Shown here piece by piece: positions 36,340 through 45,653 of a stretch of 64,000 nucleotides of DNA (position 1 is the stretch's first letter; every line of letters starts with the position of its first letter). Source of the DNA: CAWBLP01 sp963789495. Its GTDB lineage: Bacteria > Pseudomonadota > Alphaproteobacteria > Acetobacterales > Acetobacteraceae. Both the position numbers and the translations under genes were made by a program. The notes beneath the pieces were generated by a model that ran no database searches, was not told where the DNA came from, and worked only from the letters and a program-made list of their open reading frames with translations. The DNA lies in the NCBI GenBank assembly GCA_963789495.1, contig CAWBLP010000004.1, forward strand, positions 248,001 through 312,000. Direction: 5' to 3'.

Positions 36340-36954
36340 TCACCCCAGCCGGGAAATGTCTTCCGGACGGCGCACCGTCACATCCAGGTCCTTGATCAGC
36401 CCGTCCGCCAGCGCATAGACCCAGCCATGCACGCTCAACGTCTGGCCGCGCGCCCAGGCGTCCTGCACGAACACGTCCGACGCGACGTTGCGCACCTGCC
36501 GGATGACATTGAGTTCACATAACCGGTCGAGCCGGCTCCGCGGGTCCGCGATCATGTCGAGTTCCGCGCGATAGTCGTGGCGAACCTCGCGGATCGGATG
36601 CAGCCAGTGGTCCACCAGCCCGCGCCGCTCGCCGTCCACCGCCGCGGCCACGCCGCCACAGCCGTAATGGCCGACCACCATGATGTGCCTCACCCGCAGC
36701 ACGTCCACAGCGAAATGCAGCACTGAGAGGTAGTTTGCATCCTGCGGTGGCGCCAGGTTGGCGACGTTGCGGTGCACGAACAGCTCGCCCGGATCGAGAT
36801 CGACGATCTCGTTTGCGGGCACCCGGCTGTCGGAGCAGCCGATCCACAGATATTCCGGCGCCTGCTGACTCTCCAGCCGGCGGAAGAAACCGGGGTCGGC
36901 ACTGATCTTGCGTGCCGCCCAGGCGCGGTTGTTGGCTTTCAGGTGGTCCAGCAT
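36340..36954 (-). CDS. Beta-class carbonic anhydrase
   Basis: 204 residues, complete. Hydrates CO2 to bicarbonate in the cytoplasm. Zinc ligands and the catalytic dyad are visible: WIGCSDSRVPANEIV (Cys 40 and the Asp-Arg pair) and VVGHYGCGGVAAAV (His and Cys about 95-98). FVHRNVANLAPPQD and a C-terminal VHGWVYALADGLIKDL complete the family pattern. Its closest relatives are the Can/YadF-type single-domain enzymes. It stands alone with 258 bases to the divergent CFI-box gene. Confidence 0.95.
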   Translation of the reverse strand: MLDHLKANNRAWAARKISADPGFFRRLESQQAPEYLWIGCSDSRVPANEIVDLDPGELFVHRNVANLAPPQDANYLSVLHFAVDVLRVRHIMVVGHYGCGGVAAAVDGERRGLVDHWLHPIREVRHDYRAELDMIADPRSRLDRLCELNVIRQVRNVASDVFVQDAWARGQTLSVHGWVYALADGLIKDLDVTVRRPEDISRLG

Positions 36955-37212
36955 CGCTTGGGCTTATCGTGCCGGGATGGCGCTCACAAGGGCGCAGTGC
37001 GGCGTGGCAGGGGCGACCGATCCGTAGGGAGGCTCCCTCTCCGGAGTCATCATGCTAGCGAACCAGTCTGTATAGTGGGTCACGCCACATCGTTGAAAGC
37101 AAATCATACGCTAATTTCCCCGGCCTCTTTTCGCCATCGCATCGCATGGATGCCAGTTGGTTCGTCGCCGTAACTCCCATGAGACTGTCGTCCACAACGG
37201 GGAGCTAACGGC

Positions 37213-38113
37213 GTGCGGGAATTCGGCCACATGATCAGGAACAATGAGCAGTTGGCGCAGGGTGGCCCGGCGGTGCCGATCGAGCAGGCCCTTAATGATC
37301 AACGACATCCCAGTGCTTGATCTGGACGGCCGAGCGGGCCTGGTGGGGCTCAGCATGTATGCGCGGGGGACGATCACCCAGCCGCCCGGCACGACCACCT
37401 ATTGGACCGAGGCGGCGCATGGTGGCTGCGTCCCGGTTGCCGCCGCGGAGATCGTGCCGGTTGAGCCTCGCACCGTGCGCTGGACTTATCTGATCCATGC
37501 CCAGGGCGACAACCTGCCGCTCAGCGTGGACAACAATATTGCCGATCCGAACAATGTGTACGTGGTGGTCCTGGCGGAAAGCGACAACCACAAGAGCGAG
37601 TTTTCGATAACGACCGGGTTGCGGCCCCATCTCGAGGCACTGGATCCGAGAAACCGCATCCCCAACGCCAATGCCGTGGTGATCTGGGCCTGGTACGGCA
37701 GTCTCGGTATCACCCCAGGCGCCCATGTCGGCGTGTTGCGGGGCAACCGGGCACCGCTTGCCCCAGTCGGCGGCGGAGGTGGCGGCGGAGACGGCTGCTG
37801 CAAATGTTTCATCACCAATGCCGTCTGCGCGACGCTCGGCAAGCCCGACGACTGTTTCGAACTGACCACGCTACGCTTCTATCGCGACGAGGTGCTGCGT
37901 CGAACTGCATCCGGTCGTGATGCGATCGCGGACTACGAGGACATCGCACCCGGTATCGTTCGTGCCATCGCGATGCGTCCGAACGCGCGGCAGATTCACC
38001 ACCGGCTGTATCACAGCTTCATCCGACCTGCGGTCGATGCGGCCTCCGCCAGCGAATTCGATCGCGCATTTACGATCTACCGCGACATGGTCGAGCGGCA
38101 GCGCCGCCCGTAG
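37213..38113 (+). CDS. CFI-box protein 1 (tandem paralog), one frame break
   Basis: About 300 residues. GTG 37213 follows GGGGAG and gives MREFGHMIRNN, matching the start of the downstream paralog; one base must be corrected near 37295. The N-terminal half (about 170 residues, including IPVLDLDGRAGL, RTVRWTYLIHAQGDNLPLSV, NRIPNANAVVIWAWYGSLGI) is of no family known to me and may be beta-rich. A run of eight glycines leads to a C-terminal domain of about 105 residues starting CCKCFITNAVCATLGKPDDC, then LTTLRFYRDEVLRRT. The C..CFI..C...PDDC pattern matches the CFI-box C-terminal domain found on many unrelated bacterial proteins. No signal peptide is seen. Confidence 0.8.
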
Positions 38114-38228
38114 CGGGTCGCGTGCGACATCGCGACAGACCACGCGGCGCGGCAGGCGCGCGGGACCCGGACCACAGCCTCGCCGCGGCACGCTAAACCG
38201 GGCTGACACCACAACGGGAGCAAACGCC

Positions 38229-39119
38229 ATGCGTGCCTTCGGACGGGTCATCAGGAACGGCGATGGCATGGCCCCGTTGGCCCCGCCGGTCGCCATCGAG
38301 GGGGCGCCGGCAATCAACCAGGTGCCGGTGCTCGATCTGGATGGTCGCGCCGGACTGACGGAGCTCAGCATGTTCGTGCAGGGCGCCATCGCCCCACCGG
38401 GAAATGCGTCGCTGTGGACGATCAACGCATCGGGCGGCTGCGTGCCGATCGTCGCCGCGGAGATCGTGCCGGGCGCGGTCCGTACCGTGAGCTGGACCTA
38501 TCTGATCCATGCGACGGGCGTGAACCTGCCACTGAGCCTCGATGGCCACATCGGCACCGCGGCGAACGTGTATGTGGTGATCCTCGGTAATAGCGGCACG
38601 CATAGCGAGTGGGCCGCAGAGTCCGGGCAAGGCGCTTATCTGGACGCGTTGGACCCGAATAATCGCATCCCCAATGCCAACGCCGTCGCAATCTGGGCGC
38701 CGTACGGCAGCCTCGGCATCACCCCGGCGGCGAATGTCGGCGTGCTGCACCAGAACCGGGCGCCGGTGCTTCCGGGTGGTGGCGGAGGCGGTGGCGGCGG
38801 CTGCTGCAAGTGCTTCATCACCAACGCTGTGTGTGCGACGCTCGGCAAGCCCGATGACTGTTTCGAACTGACCACGCTGCGCTTCTATCGCGACGAGGTG
38901 CTGCGCCGGACCGCCGCCGGCCGTGATGCGATCGCCGAGTACGAGGATATTGCCCCCGGGATCGTCCAGGCCATCGCAATGCGGCCCGATGCAGTGCAGA
39001 TCCACCACCAGTTGTTCCACGCGTTCATCCGGCCGGCGGTCGAGGCGGTCTCCCGTCACGAGTTCGATCTGGCATTCACGATCTATCGCGAGATGGTGCA
39101 GCGGCTGCGCCGGCGCTGA
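38229..39119 (+). CDS. CFI-box protein 2 (tandem paralog)
   Basis: 296 residues, intact, from ATG 38229 behind GGGAG. MRAFGRVIRNGDGMAPLAPP opens the protein; the rest aligns end to end with the gene 115 bases upstream. N-terminal halves differ by about a third, glycine linkers differ in length, and the C-terminal 105 residues are nearly identical (CCKCFITNAVC, GKPDDCFELTTLRFYRDEVL, YEDIAPGIV). That pattern shows purifying selection, or gene conversion, on the CFI-box domain and drift elsewhere. No signal peptide or membrane segment is visible. Function unknown. Whether the five Cys of the motif bind metal or form disulfides is open. Confidence 0.85.
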   Translation: MRAFGRVIRNGDGMAPLAPPVAIEGAPAINQVPVLDLDGRAGLTELSMFVQGAIAPPGNASLWTINASGGCVPIVAAEIVPGAVRTVSWTYLIHATGVNLPLSLDGHIGTAANVYVVILGNSGTHSEWAAESGQGAYLDALDPNNRIPNANAVAIWAPYGSLGITPAANVGVLHQNRAPVLPGGGGGGGGGCCKCFITNAVCATLGKPDDCFELTTLRFYRDEVLRRTAAGRDAIAEYEDIAPGIVQAIAMRPDAVQIHHQLFHAFIRPAVEAVSRHEFDLAFTIYREMVQRLRRR

Positions 39120-39384
39120 CCTGCCGATTCGGACCAGGCTTCAGGCCGGTCCCGGGCCAGGCCGCGCGTAGCCAGGGCAACTTGCGCGGCGGCCTGTCAG
39201 TCCGTCCCCGTTCCGCCGCTGTGACAGGGGCTGGTCTCCATGCGAGGTGGTCTCCGGGAAGCCGCTGCCGCGGCACTAAAATCCTCGGGGCCGCTGGTCG
39301 GTGCATGCCATCCAACGCCTCCTTGCTTCTGAAGCCTGGAAAGCTACTTTCCGGACTCCCCGATAGAGCGAAGCAGCAGAGCCA

Positions 39385-40620
39385 GTGACCGAACTCCAAC
39401 CCGCCCGCGGCACCCATGACCTGATCGGCGAGGACCAACGCCGCCACACCCATGTGGTGGACACCGCCCGCCGTATCGCCGCGACCTATGGTTTCGAGGA
39501 ATGGAGCACCCCCATCTTCGAGGACACCCGCGTGTTCTCCCGCACCCTGGGGGAAACCTCCGACGTGGTGACCAAGGAGATGTACAGCTTCACCGACCGC
39601 GGCGGCGACGGCATCACCCTGCGCCCGGAGGCCACCGCCGGGCTGTGCCGCGCACTGGTGACCAACGGGCTGACCCAGTCGCTGCCGCAGAAGATCTTCT
39701 GCGCCGGCCCGATGTTCCGCTACGAGCGCCCGCAGAAGGGCCGCTACCGCCAGTTCCACCAGATCGATATCGAACTGATCGGCTCGGCCGAACCGCTGGC
39801 CGACGCCGAGGTCATCGCCTGCGGCTGGCACATCCTGCAGGCGCTGGGCGTCGCCGGCGACACCATCCTGGAGATCAACACCCTCGGCGACAAGGACTCC
39901 CGCCAGGCCTATCGGGAGGCGCTGGTCACCTATTTCTCCGAACACCAGTCCGGCCTGTCGCAGGACAGCCTGGCGCGGCTGGAGCGCAATCCGCTGCGCA
40001 TCCTGGACAGCAAGGACGAGGGCGACCGCCGCATCGTCGCCAATGCGCCCACCATCGCCGGCCACCTGACTGAGGCCGCCGCCGCCTTCTACGCCGCGGT
40101 GCGCGGCTATCTGGACCGGTTCGGCGTCCCCTACCGGGAAAATCCGCGCATCGTCCGCGGCCTCGACTATTACGGCCACACCGCGTTCGAATTCGTCACC
40201 GGCAAGCTGGGCTCGCAGGGCACCGTGATGGGCGGTGGTCGCTATGACGGCCTCGTGGAGGAGATGGGCGGCCCGCCCACCCCCGCGGTCGGCTGGGCCG
40301 CCGGCATCGAGCGCCTGGCCATGTTGCTGGACCAGCCGCCGGAACTGGCCGCCCCGGTCGCCGTGGTGCCGATCGGCGAGGCCGCGGAGGCGGTGGCGCT
40401 GACCGTGTTGCAGGCGCTGCGGGCCGAAGGAATCCGCGCCGAGATGGCCTATCGCGGCAATCTGCGTCGCCGCATGGAGCGTGCCAACCGGATCGGCGCC
40501 CGCGCCGCGGTGATCATCGGCCAGGACGACATCACCGCCGGCGTGGCTCAGGTGAAGACCCTCGCCACCGGCGCGCAGGAGGCGGTGAAGCTGACCGCTC
40601 TGGCCGAACGCCTGCGATGA
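39385..40620 (+). CDS. hisS: Histidyl-tRNA synthetase
   Basis: 411 residues from GTG 39385. Class II synthetase: motif 1 region around DTRVFSRTLGETSDVVTKEM, motif 2 FRYERPQKGRYRQFHQIDIE, histidine-binding IVRGLDYYGHTAFEF and motif 3 PAVGWAAGIERLAML. The C-terminal anticodon-binding domain is present (VAVVPIGEAAEAVAL to the end). Intact. The stop overlaps the prfA start by four bases (ATGA), so hisS, prfA and prmC form one transcript. Confidence 0.97.
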   Translation: MTELQPARGTHDLIGEDQRRHTHVVDTARRIAATYGFEEWSTPIFEDTRVFSRTLGETSDVVTKEMYSFTDRGGDGITLRPEATAGLCRALVTNGLTQSLPQKIFCAGPMFRYERPQKGRYRQFHQIDIELIGSAEPLADAEVIACGWHILQALGVAGDTILEINTLGDKDSRQAYREALVTYFSEHQSGLSQDSLARLERNPLRILDSKDEGDRRIVANAPTIAGHLTEAAAAFYAAVRGYLDRFGVPYRENPRIVRGLDYYGHTAFEFVTGKLGSQGTVMGGGRYDGLVEEMGGPPTPAVGWAAGIERLAMLLDQPPELAAPVAVVPIGEAAEAVALTVLQALRAEGIRAEMAYRGNLRRRMERANRIGARAAVIIGQDDITAGVAQVKTLATGAQEAVKLTALAERLR

Positions 40621-41675
40621 ATCTGGCCCATAAGCTGGACCGCATCGCGGCCCGTGCCGACGAATTGCAGGCGATGCTGGGGGAAGGCATCACCGGCGAG
40701 GCCTACGTGAAGGCGTCACGCGAATTGTCCGACATCGAGCCGGTGGTGGCTCGCATCGGCGAACTGCGTGCCGCGGAGAAGGCCCAGGCCGAGGCGGAAA
40801 CGCTGCTCGCCGATCCGGAGATGCGGGAGCTGGCGGAAGCCGAACTGCGCGCGCTGAAAGAGCAGATTCCCAGCCTGGAGCAGGAGATCCGCCTGGCTCT
40901 GCTGCCCAAGGATGAGGCCGATGACCGGTCGGCGATCCTGGAAATCCGCCCCGCCGCCGGTGGCGATGAGGCGGCACTGTTCGCCACCGAGCTGTTCGCG
41001 ATGTACCAGAAATACGCCGAAGGCCGCGCCTGGCGCTTTGAGGTGCTGGAATACACCGACACCGAACTCGGTGGCCTGAAGGAAGGCATTGCCGAGATCA
41101 CCGGCCGCAGCGTGTTCGCACGATTGAAATACGAATCCGGCGTGCATCGCGTGCAGCGCGTCCCGGCAACCGAGAACCAGGGGCGCATCCACACCTCCAC
41201 CGTCACCGTCGCGGTGCTGCCGGAAGCCGAGGAAGTGGACGTGCAGATCGATGACGGCGACCTGCGGGTGGATGTCTATCGCGCCTCGGGTGCCGGCGGC
41301 CAGCACGTGAACAAGACCGAAAGCGCGGTGCGCATCACCCACTTGCCGACCGGCATCGCCGTCGCGATGCAGGAGGAGAAGAGCCAGCACAAGAATCGCG
41401 CCAAGGCGATGAAGATCCTGCGGGCGCGGCTGTACGAGCAGCAGCGCGCGTCGCTGCACGCCACCCGCGCCGCGGACCGTAAGGCGCAGGTCGGCACCGG
41501 CGACCGCAGCGAGCGCATTCGCACCTACAATTTCCCGCAGGGGCGGGTGTCGGATCATCGGATCAACCTGACGCTGTACAAGATCGACCGGGTGATGCAG
41601 GGCGATCTGGACGAGTTCATCGACGCGCTGACGGCCGAGGACCAGGCCGCCAGACTGGCCGCGGCGGAAGAGTGA
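40617..41675 (+). CDS. prfA: Peptide chain release factor 1
   Basis: 352 residues. Ends translation at UAA and UAG. Stop-codon motif PAT (RVPATENQGRIHTSTVTV) and the catalytic GGQ in SGAGGQHVNKTESAVRITH are both present, as is the conserved KYESGVHRVQRV. Start by ATGA overlap with hisS. The last bases overlap the prmC start (GTGA), coupling the factor to the enzyme that methylates its GGQ glutamine. Confidence 0.97.
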   Translation: MNLAHKLDRIAARADELQAMLGEGITGEAYVKASRELSDIEPVVARIGELRAAEKAQAEAETLLADPEMRELAEAELRALKEQIPSLEQEIRLALLPKDEADDRSAILEIRPAAGGDEAALFATELFAMYQKYAEGRAWRFEVLEYTDTELGGLKEGIAEITGRSVFARLKYESGVHRVQRVPATENQGRIHTSTVTVAVLPEAEEVDVQIDDGDLRVDVYRASGAGGQHVNKTESAVRITHLPTGIAVAMQEEKSQHKNRAKAMKILRARLYEQQRASLHATRAADRKAQVGTGDRSERIRTYNFPQGRVSDHRINLTLYKIDRVMQGDLDEFIDALTAEDQAARLAAAEE

Positions 41676-42688
41676 CGCAGCCGCCTCGCGAAATGGACGC
41701 GACCGACTCTCCCATCTCCTGCACGAAGGGGAAGCGGGGCGAATGTGAAGTCTCCGGACCCCAACCCCAGCCCCCTCCCCGTTTTCCCCATTCGCACGAC
41801 GAGAGCGCGCCTGACTCCGCCTTTGCTTCTCTGCCGTCCCCTACCCGGGCCGCGCTGATCACCGCCGGCGCGGCCCGCCTGCGCGTGGCTGACACCGACT
41901 CGCCCCGCCTGGAAGCCCGCCTGCTGCTGGCTCAGGCACTCAGCCTCTCCCCCACCGCGCTGCTGCGTGATCCGACCGACCCTGTCTCTCCCGCCGCTCA
42001 GGCACGGTATGAAACCCTGCTGGCCCGCCGCGCCGGGCATGAACCCTTGGCCTTCCTGCTTGGCCACCGGGAGTTTTGGAGCCTCGACCTAGCCGTCTCA
42101 CCCGTCACGTTGATCCCGCGCCCGGATTCGGAAACCCTGATCGAAGCTGCCCGTACCGCCTTTGCCGGCCGGCCGCCGCCGCGCCGCGTGCTGGACCTCG
42201 GCACCGGCACCGGCTGTCTGCTGTTGGCCGCCTTGACGGAATTCCCGGCCGCGTTCGGTGTCGGCATCGACCGCGTCCCAGCCGCCGCCCGCCTCGCCGC
42301 CGCCAACGCCACCGCGCTTGGCCTGGCCTCCCGTGCCGCCTTCCTGTGCGCGGATTGGTCCGCGGCACTGCATGCACAATTCGACCTGATCTTGTGCAAC
42401 CCACCGTATATCCCCACCTCGACGGTCAAGGTGCTGATGCCGGACGTGGCGGAGCACGAGCCGCGGTCCGCGCTGGATGGCGGTCCGGATGGTCTGGCGG
42501 CCTATCGGGCGATCATCCCGCAGCTGTGGCCCTGCCTGAGCCCCGACGGTGTCGCGATATTCGAACTGGGCATCGACCAGGTGTCGGCGGTCCGGCAAAT
42601 CGCCCGCTCGTCCGGATTCGCGGCGGATTGCCAGCCGGATTTGGCCGGCGTGCCGCGTGCTTTGCTGCTGACTGAGGCGTTGCCATGA
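41672..42688 (+). CDS. prmC: Release factor glutamine methyltransferase with odd N-terminal insert
   Basis: 338 residues, against about 280 usually. Methylates the Gln of the GGQ motif in release factors. Core motifs: EARLLLAQALSLSPTALLRD (N-terminal domain), PVTLIPRPDSETLIE, SAM-binding VLDLGTGTGCLLLAAL, and the active-site NPPY in LILCNPPYIPTSTV, then EPRSALDGGPDGLAAYR. Start GTG 41672 overlaps the prfA stop. Residues about 10-50 (coding about 41700-41820) are foreign to the family: Cys/Pro-rich, then a Ser-rich segment, encoded by DNA that looks like an intergenic repeat. An internal start near 41820 could give a normal-length enzyme. Confidence 0.92.
   Translation: MTQPPREMDATDSPISCTKGKRGECEVSGPQPQPPPRFPHSHDESAPDSAFASLPSPTRAALITAGAARLRVADTDSPRLEARLLLAQALSLSPTALLRDPTDPVSPAAQARYETLLARRAGHEPLAFLLGHREFWSLDLAVSPVTLIPRPDSETLIEAARTAFAGRPPPRRVLDLGTGTGCLLLAALTEFPAAFGVGIDRVPAAARLAAANATALGLASRAAFLCADWSAALHAQFDLILCNPPYIPTSTVKVLMPDVAEHEPRSALDGGPDGLAAYRAIIPQLWPCLSPDGVAIFELGIDQVSAVRQIARSSGFAADCQPDLAGVPRALLLTEALP
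41700..41820 (+). repeat. Repeat-like insert in the 5' part of prmC
   Basis: Bases 41700-41820 encode a stretch (CTKGKRGECEVSGPQPQPPP, continuing) that has no counterpart in the PrmC family. The DNA has a CCCCAACCCCAGCCCCCTCC run and flanking near-palindromes, typical of intergenic repeats. It keeps the reading frame open. No second copy in the window, so its repeat status is inference. Confidence 0.4.
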
Positions 42689-42958
42689 AAAAACCGTTTG
42701 GCACGGCGCGGTTGGCAGTCTAGCTTCCTGGCATGGCGGGGATAGCCGCGGCGCGGCGTGTCCCAGTCAGGTTGTCCGACTCGGTAGCCCTCCGCTCCAT
42801 AGGGCGTCCCAGGACGGGCGAGCTGCTCGCCAGCACCAACGTCGATCGATCGAGACCAGGCCGAGGGTTGCGCCCCGGGATGCGCATGAGCGGATCAAAC
42901 CCGGCGCAGCATTCTTCCTAGGCACGGACCGACAACGGGAAAGTGTGACGGCAACAGT

Positions 42959-43435
42959 ATGAACATGAAACGTATGAGGGGTCGCGGCCATCGTTCCGGT
43001 GGTGGTGGCGGAGGTGGTGGCGGCGGCGGAATGCGCCACCACAGCGGCGGCGTTCCACTCAATCGGAACCACGTCTTCGACAGCAACGGCCCGGATGTAC
43101 GAGTCCGCGGCACGGCGCAGCAGCTGTTCGAGAAATACCTGCAGCTCGGTCGCGACGCGACCAGCAGCGGCGACCGCGTGATGGCGGAAGGGTATTTCCA
43201 GCATGCGGAGCACTATTTCCGCATCCTGAACGCCATGAACCAGGCGGCGCAGAGCCAGCAGCCGAACGGCCAGAGCGGTCAGCAGCAGCAGCGCCGTCCC
43301 TACCAGGGCGGCGATGAGTTGGGGCAACCTCAGCCGGCGAATGAAGGCGAGGAGACGGAATCCCGGGCGCCAGGTCTGGGCGACCAGCCGGAATCGCGGG
43401 AAATCCCGATCGCCGCCGCACCGCCCGAGGCCTGA
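42959..43435 (+). CDS. DUF4167 family protein
   Basis: 158 residues from ATG 42959. N-terminal basic and glycine-rich segment with eleven consecutive glycines, then the DUF4167 core (about residues 40-95): NHVFDSNGPDVRVRGTAQQL, FEKYLQLGRDATSSGDRVMA, EGYFQHAEHYFRILNAM. The tail is Gln/Pro/Glu-rich and disordered. The family is found next to prmC in alphaproteobacteria, and the Arg/Gly tail-like start suggests RNA binding. No function proven. The core and context make the assignment secure. Confidence 0.93.
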   Translation: MNMKRMRGRGHRSGGGGGGGGGGGMRHHSGGVPLNRNHVFDSNGPDVRVRGTAQQLFEKYLQLGRDATSSGDRVMAEGYFQHAEHYFRILNAMNQAAQSQQPNGQSGQQQQRRPYQGGDELGQPQPANEGEETESRAPGLGDQPESREIPIAAAPPEA

Positions 43436-43679
43436 CTCCTCCGGACCGCCGCTGGGCGGGATTACCGGGCCTGCGCTCGGCGCGACGCGGCACGCGCGGT
43501 CAGTGGCTGACCCAACGCGCATGGAGCCTGCGCCCCCCACGACCGGGCACGCATGGCCGGGATGCCAGCATCAATGCTGGCCGGCATCAGCACAGCGGCA
43601 CCCGACCGGCCGGCGCGCCTCCCGTTCGTGGTCCTCAATGACGCTCCGATGCGTCAGCCTGTATGTTCAGGAAGCCTGG

Positions 43680-45041
43680 TCAGCGCGGCTGCCATACGGC
43701 ATCGCGCACCGAGGCCGCGTTGATCGCACCATAGGCGGTGATGCCAAGCGCTACGGCCAGGAAGTAACCCGACAAGCCGAGGCCCAGCACCTCCGCCAGA
43801 ACATGCCCGCCCAGCACGGCAATCCCGATGCGGGCCAGCGCGGCGAACACCGGGCCGCGCATGCGCGCCGCGCCCATCGAGCCGAAATACAGTGCCATGC
43901 CGACACCGAACCCGGCGCAGGCCGGCGCCACGTGGGACAAGGCGAGCACCGCGACTGAAACCACCTCCGGGTCGCTGGTGAACAACCGGGCAAATCCCTC
44001 GGGGTGCAGGGCCACCGAGAAACCCACAGAACCGGCCACCACCAGTGCGAGCAGCCCACCAGTCCAGGCGATGCGGCGTGCGGTTGCCCAGTCCTCCGCA
44101 CCGACCGCCTGTCCCACCAGCGCGGTCAATGCGGACCCGATGCCGAAGGCGAGCGGGATCATCAGGAATTCGAGCCGGGCGGAGATGCCGTAGGCCGCCA
44201 CAACGGCGGTCCCGTAGCCGGCAACCTGCGCTGTCACCAGGATCGTGGTGAGATTTGCGATGCCGGCCATCGCCGAAGCGATCAACCCGACCGACAGGAT
44301 GCGACGGAACAACTCGGCGCGCGGACGTTGCCAGAGATGCGGCACGAAGCCGGCGCCACCGCGGGCCACCACGATCGCCATGGCAATGGTGGACAGCGCG
44401 AACACCAGTGCGATTGCGAGTCCCATGCCGGGCAGTCGCAACCCGAGCGGTTCCATCAGCAGCCAGGCGAGCGGCGGATACGCAGCCCACGCCACCACCA
44501 TGATGCGCGCCGCCAGCCCGTGGCGCCCGCCACCGCGCAGGACGGAGGCGAGCGTGTTGGCGAGCCAGACCGGGATCGCGCCGGCGCCGAACAGACAGAT
44601 CGCATAGGGCGCGGCGGTGCTGGCGGTCGCCGGACCGGCAATCAGTCCGAACAGCGTGTAGGGCAGCCCGGCGAGGATAGCCACGAACACCAGGCCGGCG
44701 GCGATCGCGATCAGCAAGGCGTGCAGCACCAGCGCCGAGGCCTGGTCGCGGCGGCCGGCGCCGAAGGCGCGCGCGATGGCGGACACCACCCCGCCACCCA
44801 TCGCGCCGGCCGAGGCCTGCTGCATGAACAGCGCGAACGGCATCACGACGGCCCAGGCGGCGAGCGCATCGGTTCCCTCGCGGGCGGCCAACCAGACCTC
44901 CGACAACTGGCCTGCGACCTGAAGTCCGGCCACCACGCTGGTCGGTGCCGCAAGCACCAGGATGCGCCGCAGCAACACCAGGGAGGACGGCGCCACCGCC
45001 ACCGGGGTGATCGCGATGGCCGGGCTCGCGCTCTCAGTCAT
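43680..45041 (-). CDS. MATE-family multidrug efflux protein
   Basis: 453 residues from ATG 45041, about 12 membrane helices in two bundles of six. Sodium- or proton-driven export of cationic or organic compounds. Characteristic region GRVLVLAAPTSVV-like at the N-terminus, LWLAAREGTDALAAWAVVMP (helix 1-2 loop), PYAICLFGAGAIPVWL, and in the second half AYGISARLEFLMIPLAFGIG and ALVGQAVGAEDWATARR. The start overlaps the regulator stop by eight bases, so the regulator and exporter are one transcript. Open frame extends upstream but without membrane character. Confidence 0.9.
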   Translation of the reverse strand: MTESASPAIAITPVAVAPSSLVLLRRILVLAAPTSVVAGLQVAGQLSEVWLAAREGTDALAAWAVVMPFALFMQQASAGAMGGGVVSAIARAFGAGRRDQASALVLHALLIAIAAGLVFVAILAGLPYTLFGLIAGPATASTAAPYAICLFGAGAIPVWLANTLASVLRGGGRHGLAARIMVVAWAAYPPLAWLLMEPLGLRLPGMGLAIALVFALSTIAMAIVVARGGAGFVPHLWQRPRAELFRRILSVGLIASAMAGIANLTTILVTAQVAGYGTAVVAAYGISARLEFLMIPLAFGIGSALTALVGQAVGAEDWATARRIAWTGGLLALVVAGSVGFSVALHPEGFARLFTSDPEVVSVAVLALSHVAPACAGFGVGMALYFGSMGAARMRGPVFAALARIGIAVLGGHVLAEVLGLGLSGYFLAVALGITAYGAINAASVRDAVWQPR

Positions 45042-45528
45042 CGGCTGTCTCCCGCGCTGCGTCGGCGCCGAAGCGCGCACGAATGGCGCTCGTGGCGCCC
45101 GGACCAGGCAGGATGCGCACGTCTTCCGGCGCGAGCGGCCGGCCATGGCCACCCAGCGGAACGGGCGCAACCACTTCCTGTCCGCTCTCGCGATGGACCA
45201 GCGTCACGATCGACCCCTCCGGATCGGCCATCCAGCGATCGGCCCACCGTTTCAGTGCGACATAGGCGGGAAAGAAATCGCGTGCCTTCTCGGTCAGCCG
45301 GTATTCGGCGCGCGCGCCGGTTCCGCGCTCCAGCAGCCCGTGCGTGACCAGTTTGCGTAGCCGCGAACTCAGGATGTTCGGGGCGATGCCCAGATTGTGC
45401 TGGAAGGCCTCGAACCGGGTAGTGCCATAGAACGCCTCGCGCAGCACGAGAATGGCCCAGCGCTCCCCGAGCACTTCCATGGAGCGGGCGACGGGACAGC
45501 GCATGCGCAGGAAGTCGGTGCGAGCCAT
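45034..45528 (-). CDS. HxlR-family transcriptional regulator
   Basis: 164 residues. Winged-helix regulator: CPVARSMEVLGERWAILVLR (the HxlR CPVARTL-type opening), FYGTTRFEAFQHNLGIAPN, ILSSRLRKLVTHGLLERG and YRLTEKARDFFPAYVALKRW. The conserved Cys 11 may serve as a redox or electrophile sensor, as in several HxlR proteins. It has an extra C-terminal tail of about 60 residues. Twin palindromes lie just upstream of its start, fitting autoregulation. It likely controls the MATE exporter it is fused to in one transcript. Confidence 0.92.
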   Translation of the reverse strand: MARTDFLRMRCPVARSMEVLGERWAILVLREAFYGTTRFEAFQHNLGIAPNILSSRLRKLVTHGLLERGTGARAEYRLTEKARDFFPAYVALKRWADRWMADPEGSIVTLVHRESGQEVVAPVPLGGHGRPLAPEDVRILPGPGATSAIRARFGADAARETADD

Positions 45529-45551
45529 GACAAGCGGACCTCGAGCTTAGG

Positions 45552-45587
45552 TTGCATCATGCAAGCACGATTCCTTGCATCATGCAA
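45552..45587 (-). promoter_or_regulatory. Tandem palindromic operators of the HxlR regulator
   Basis: The 13-bp palindrome TTGCATCATGCAA occurs twice, at 45552-45564 and 45575-45587, starting 23 bp apart (about two helical turns). The first begins 24 bases before the regulator start. This is the arrangement expected for cooperative binding of two dimers on one face of the DNA. The sequence is perfect in both copies except at the central base. Confidence 0.75.
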
Positions 45588-45653
45588 GTCTAGTCAAATT
45601 TCCCGAGCCTGTACCGCGCATCTCGCTTGGTGGAGGGGGAGGAAAGGATCGGG

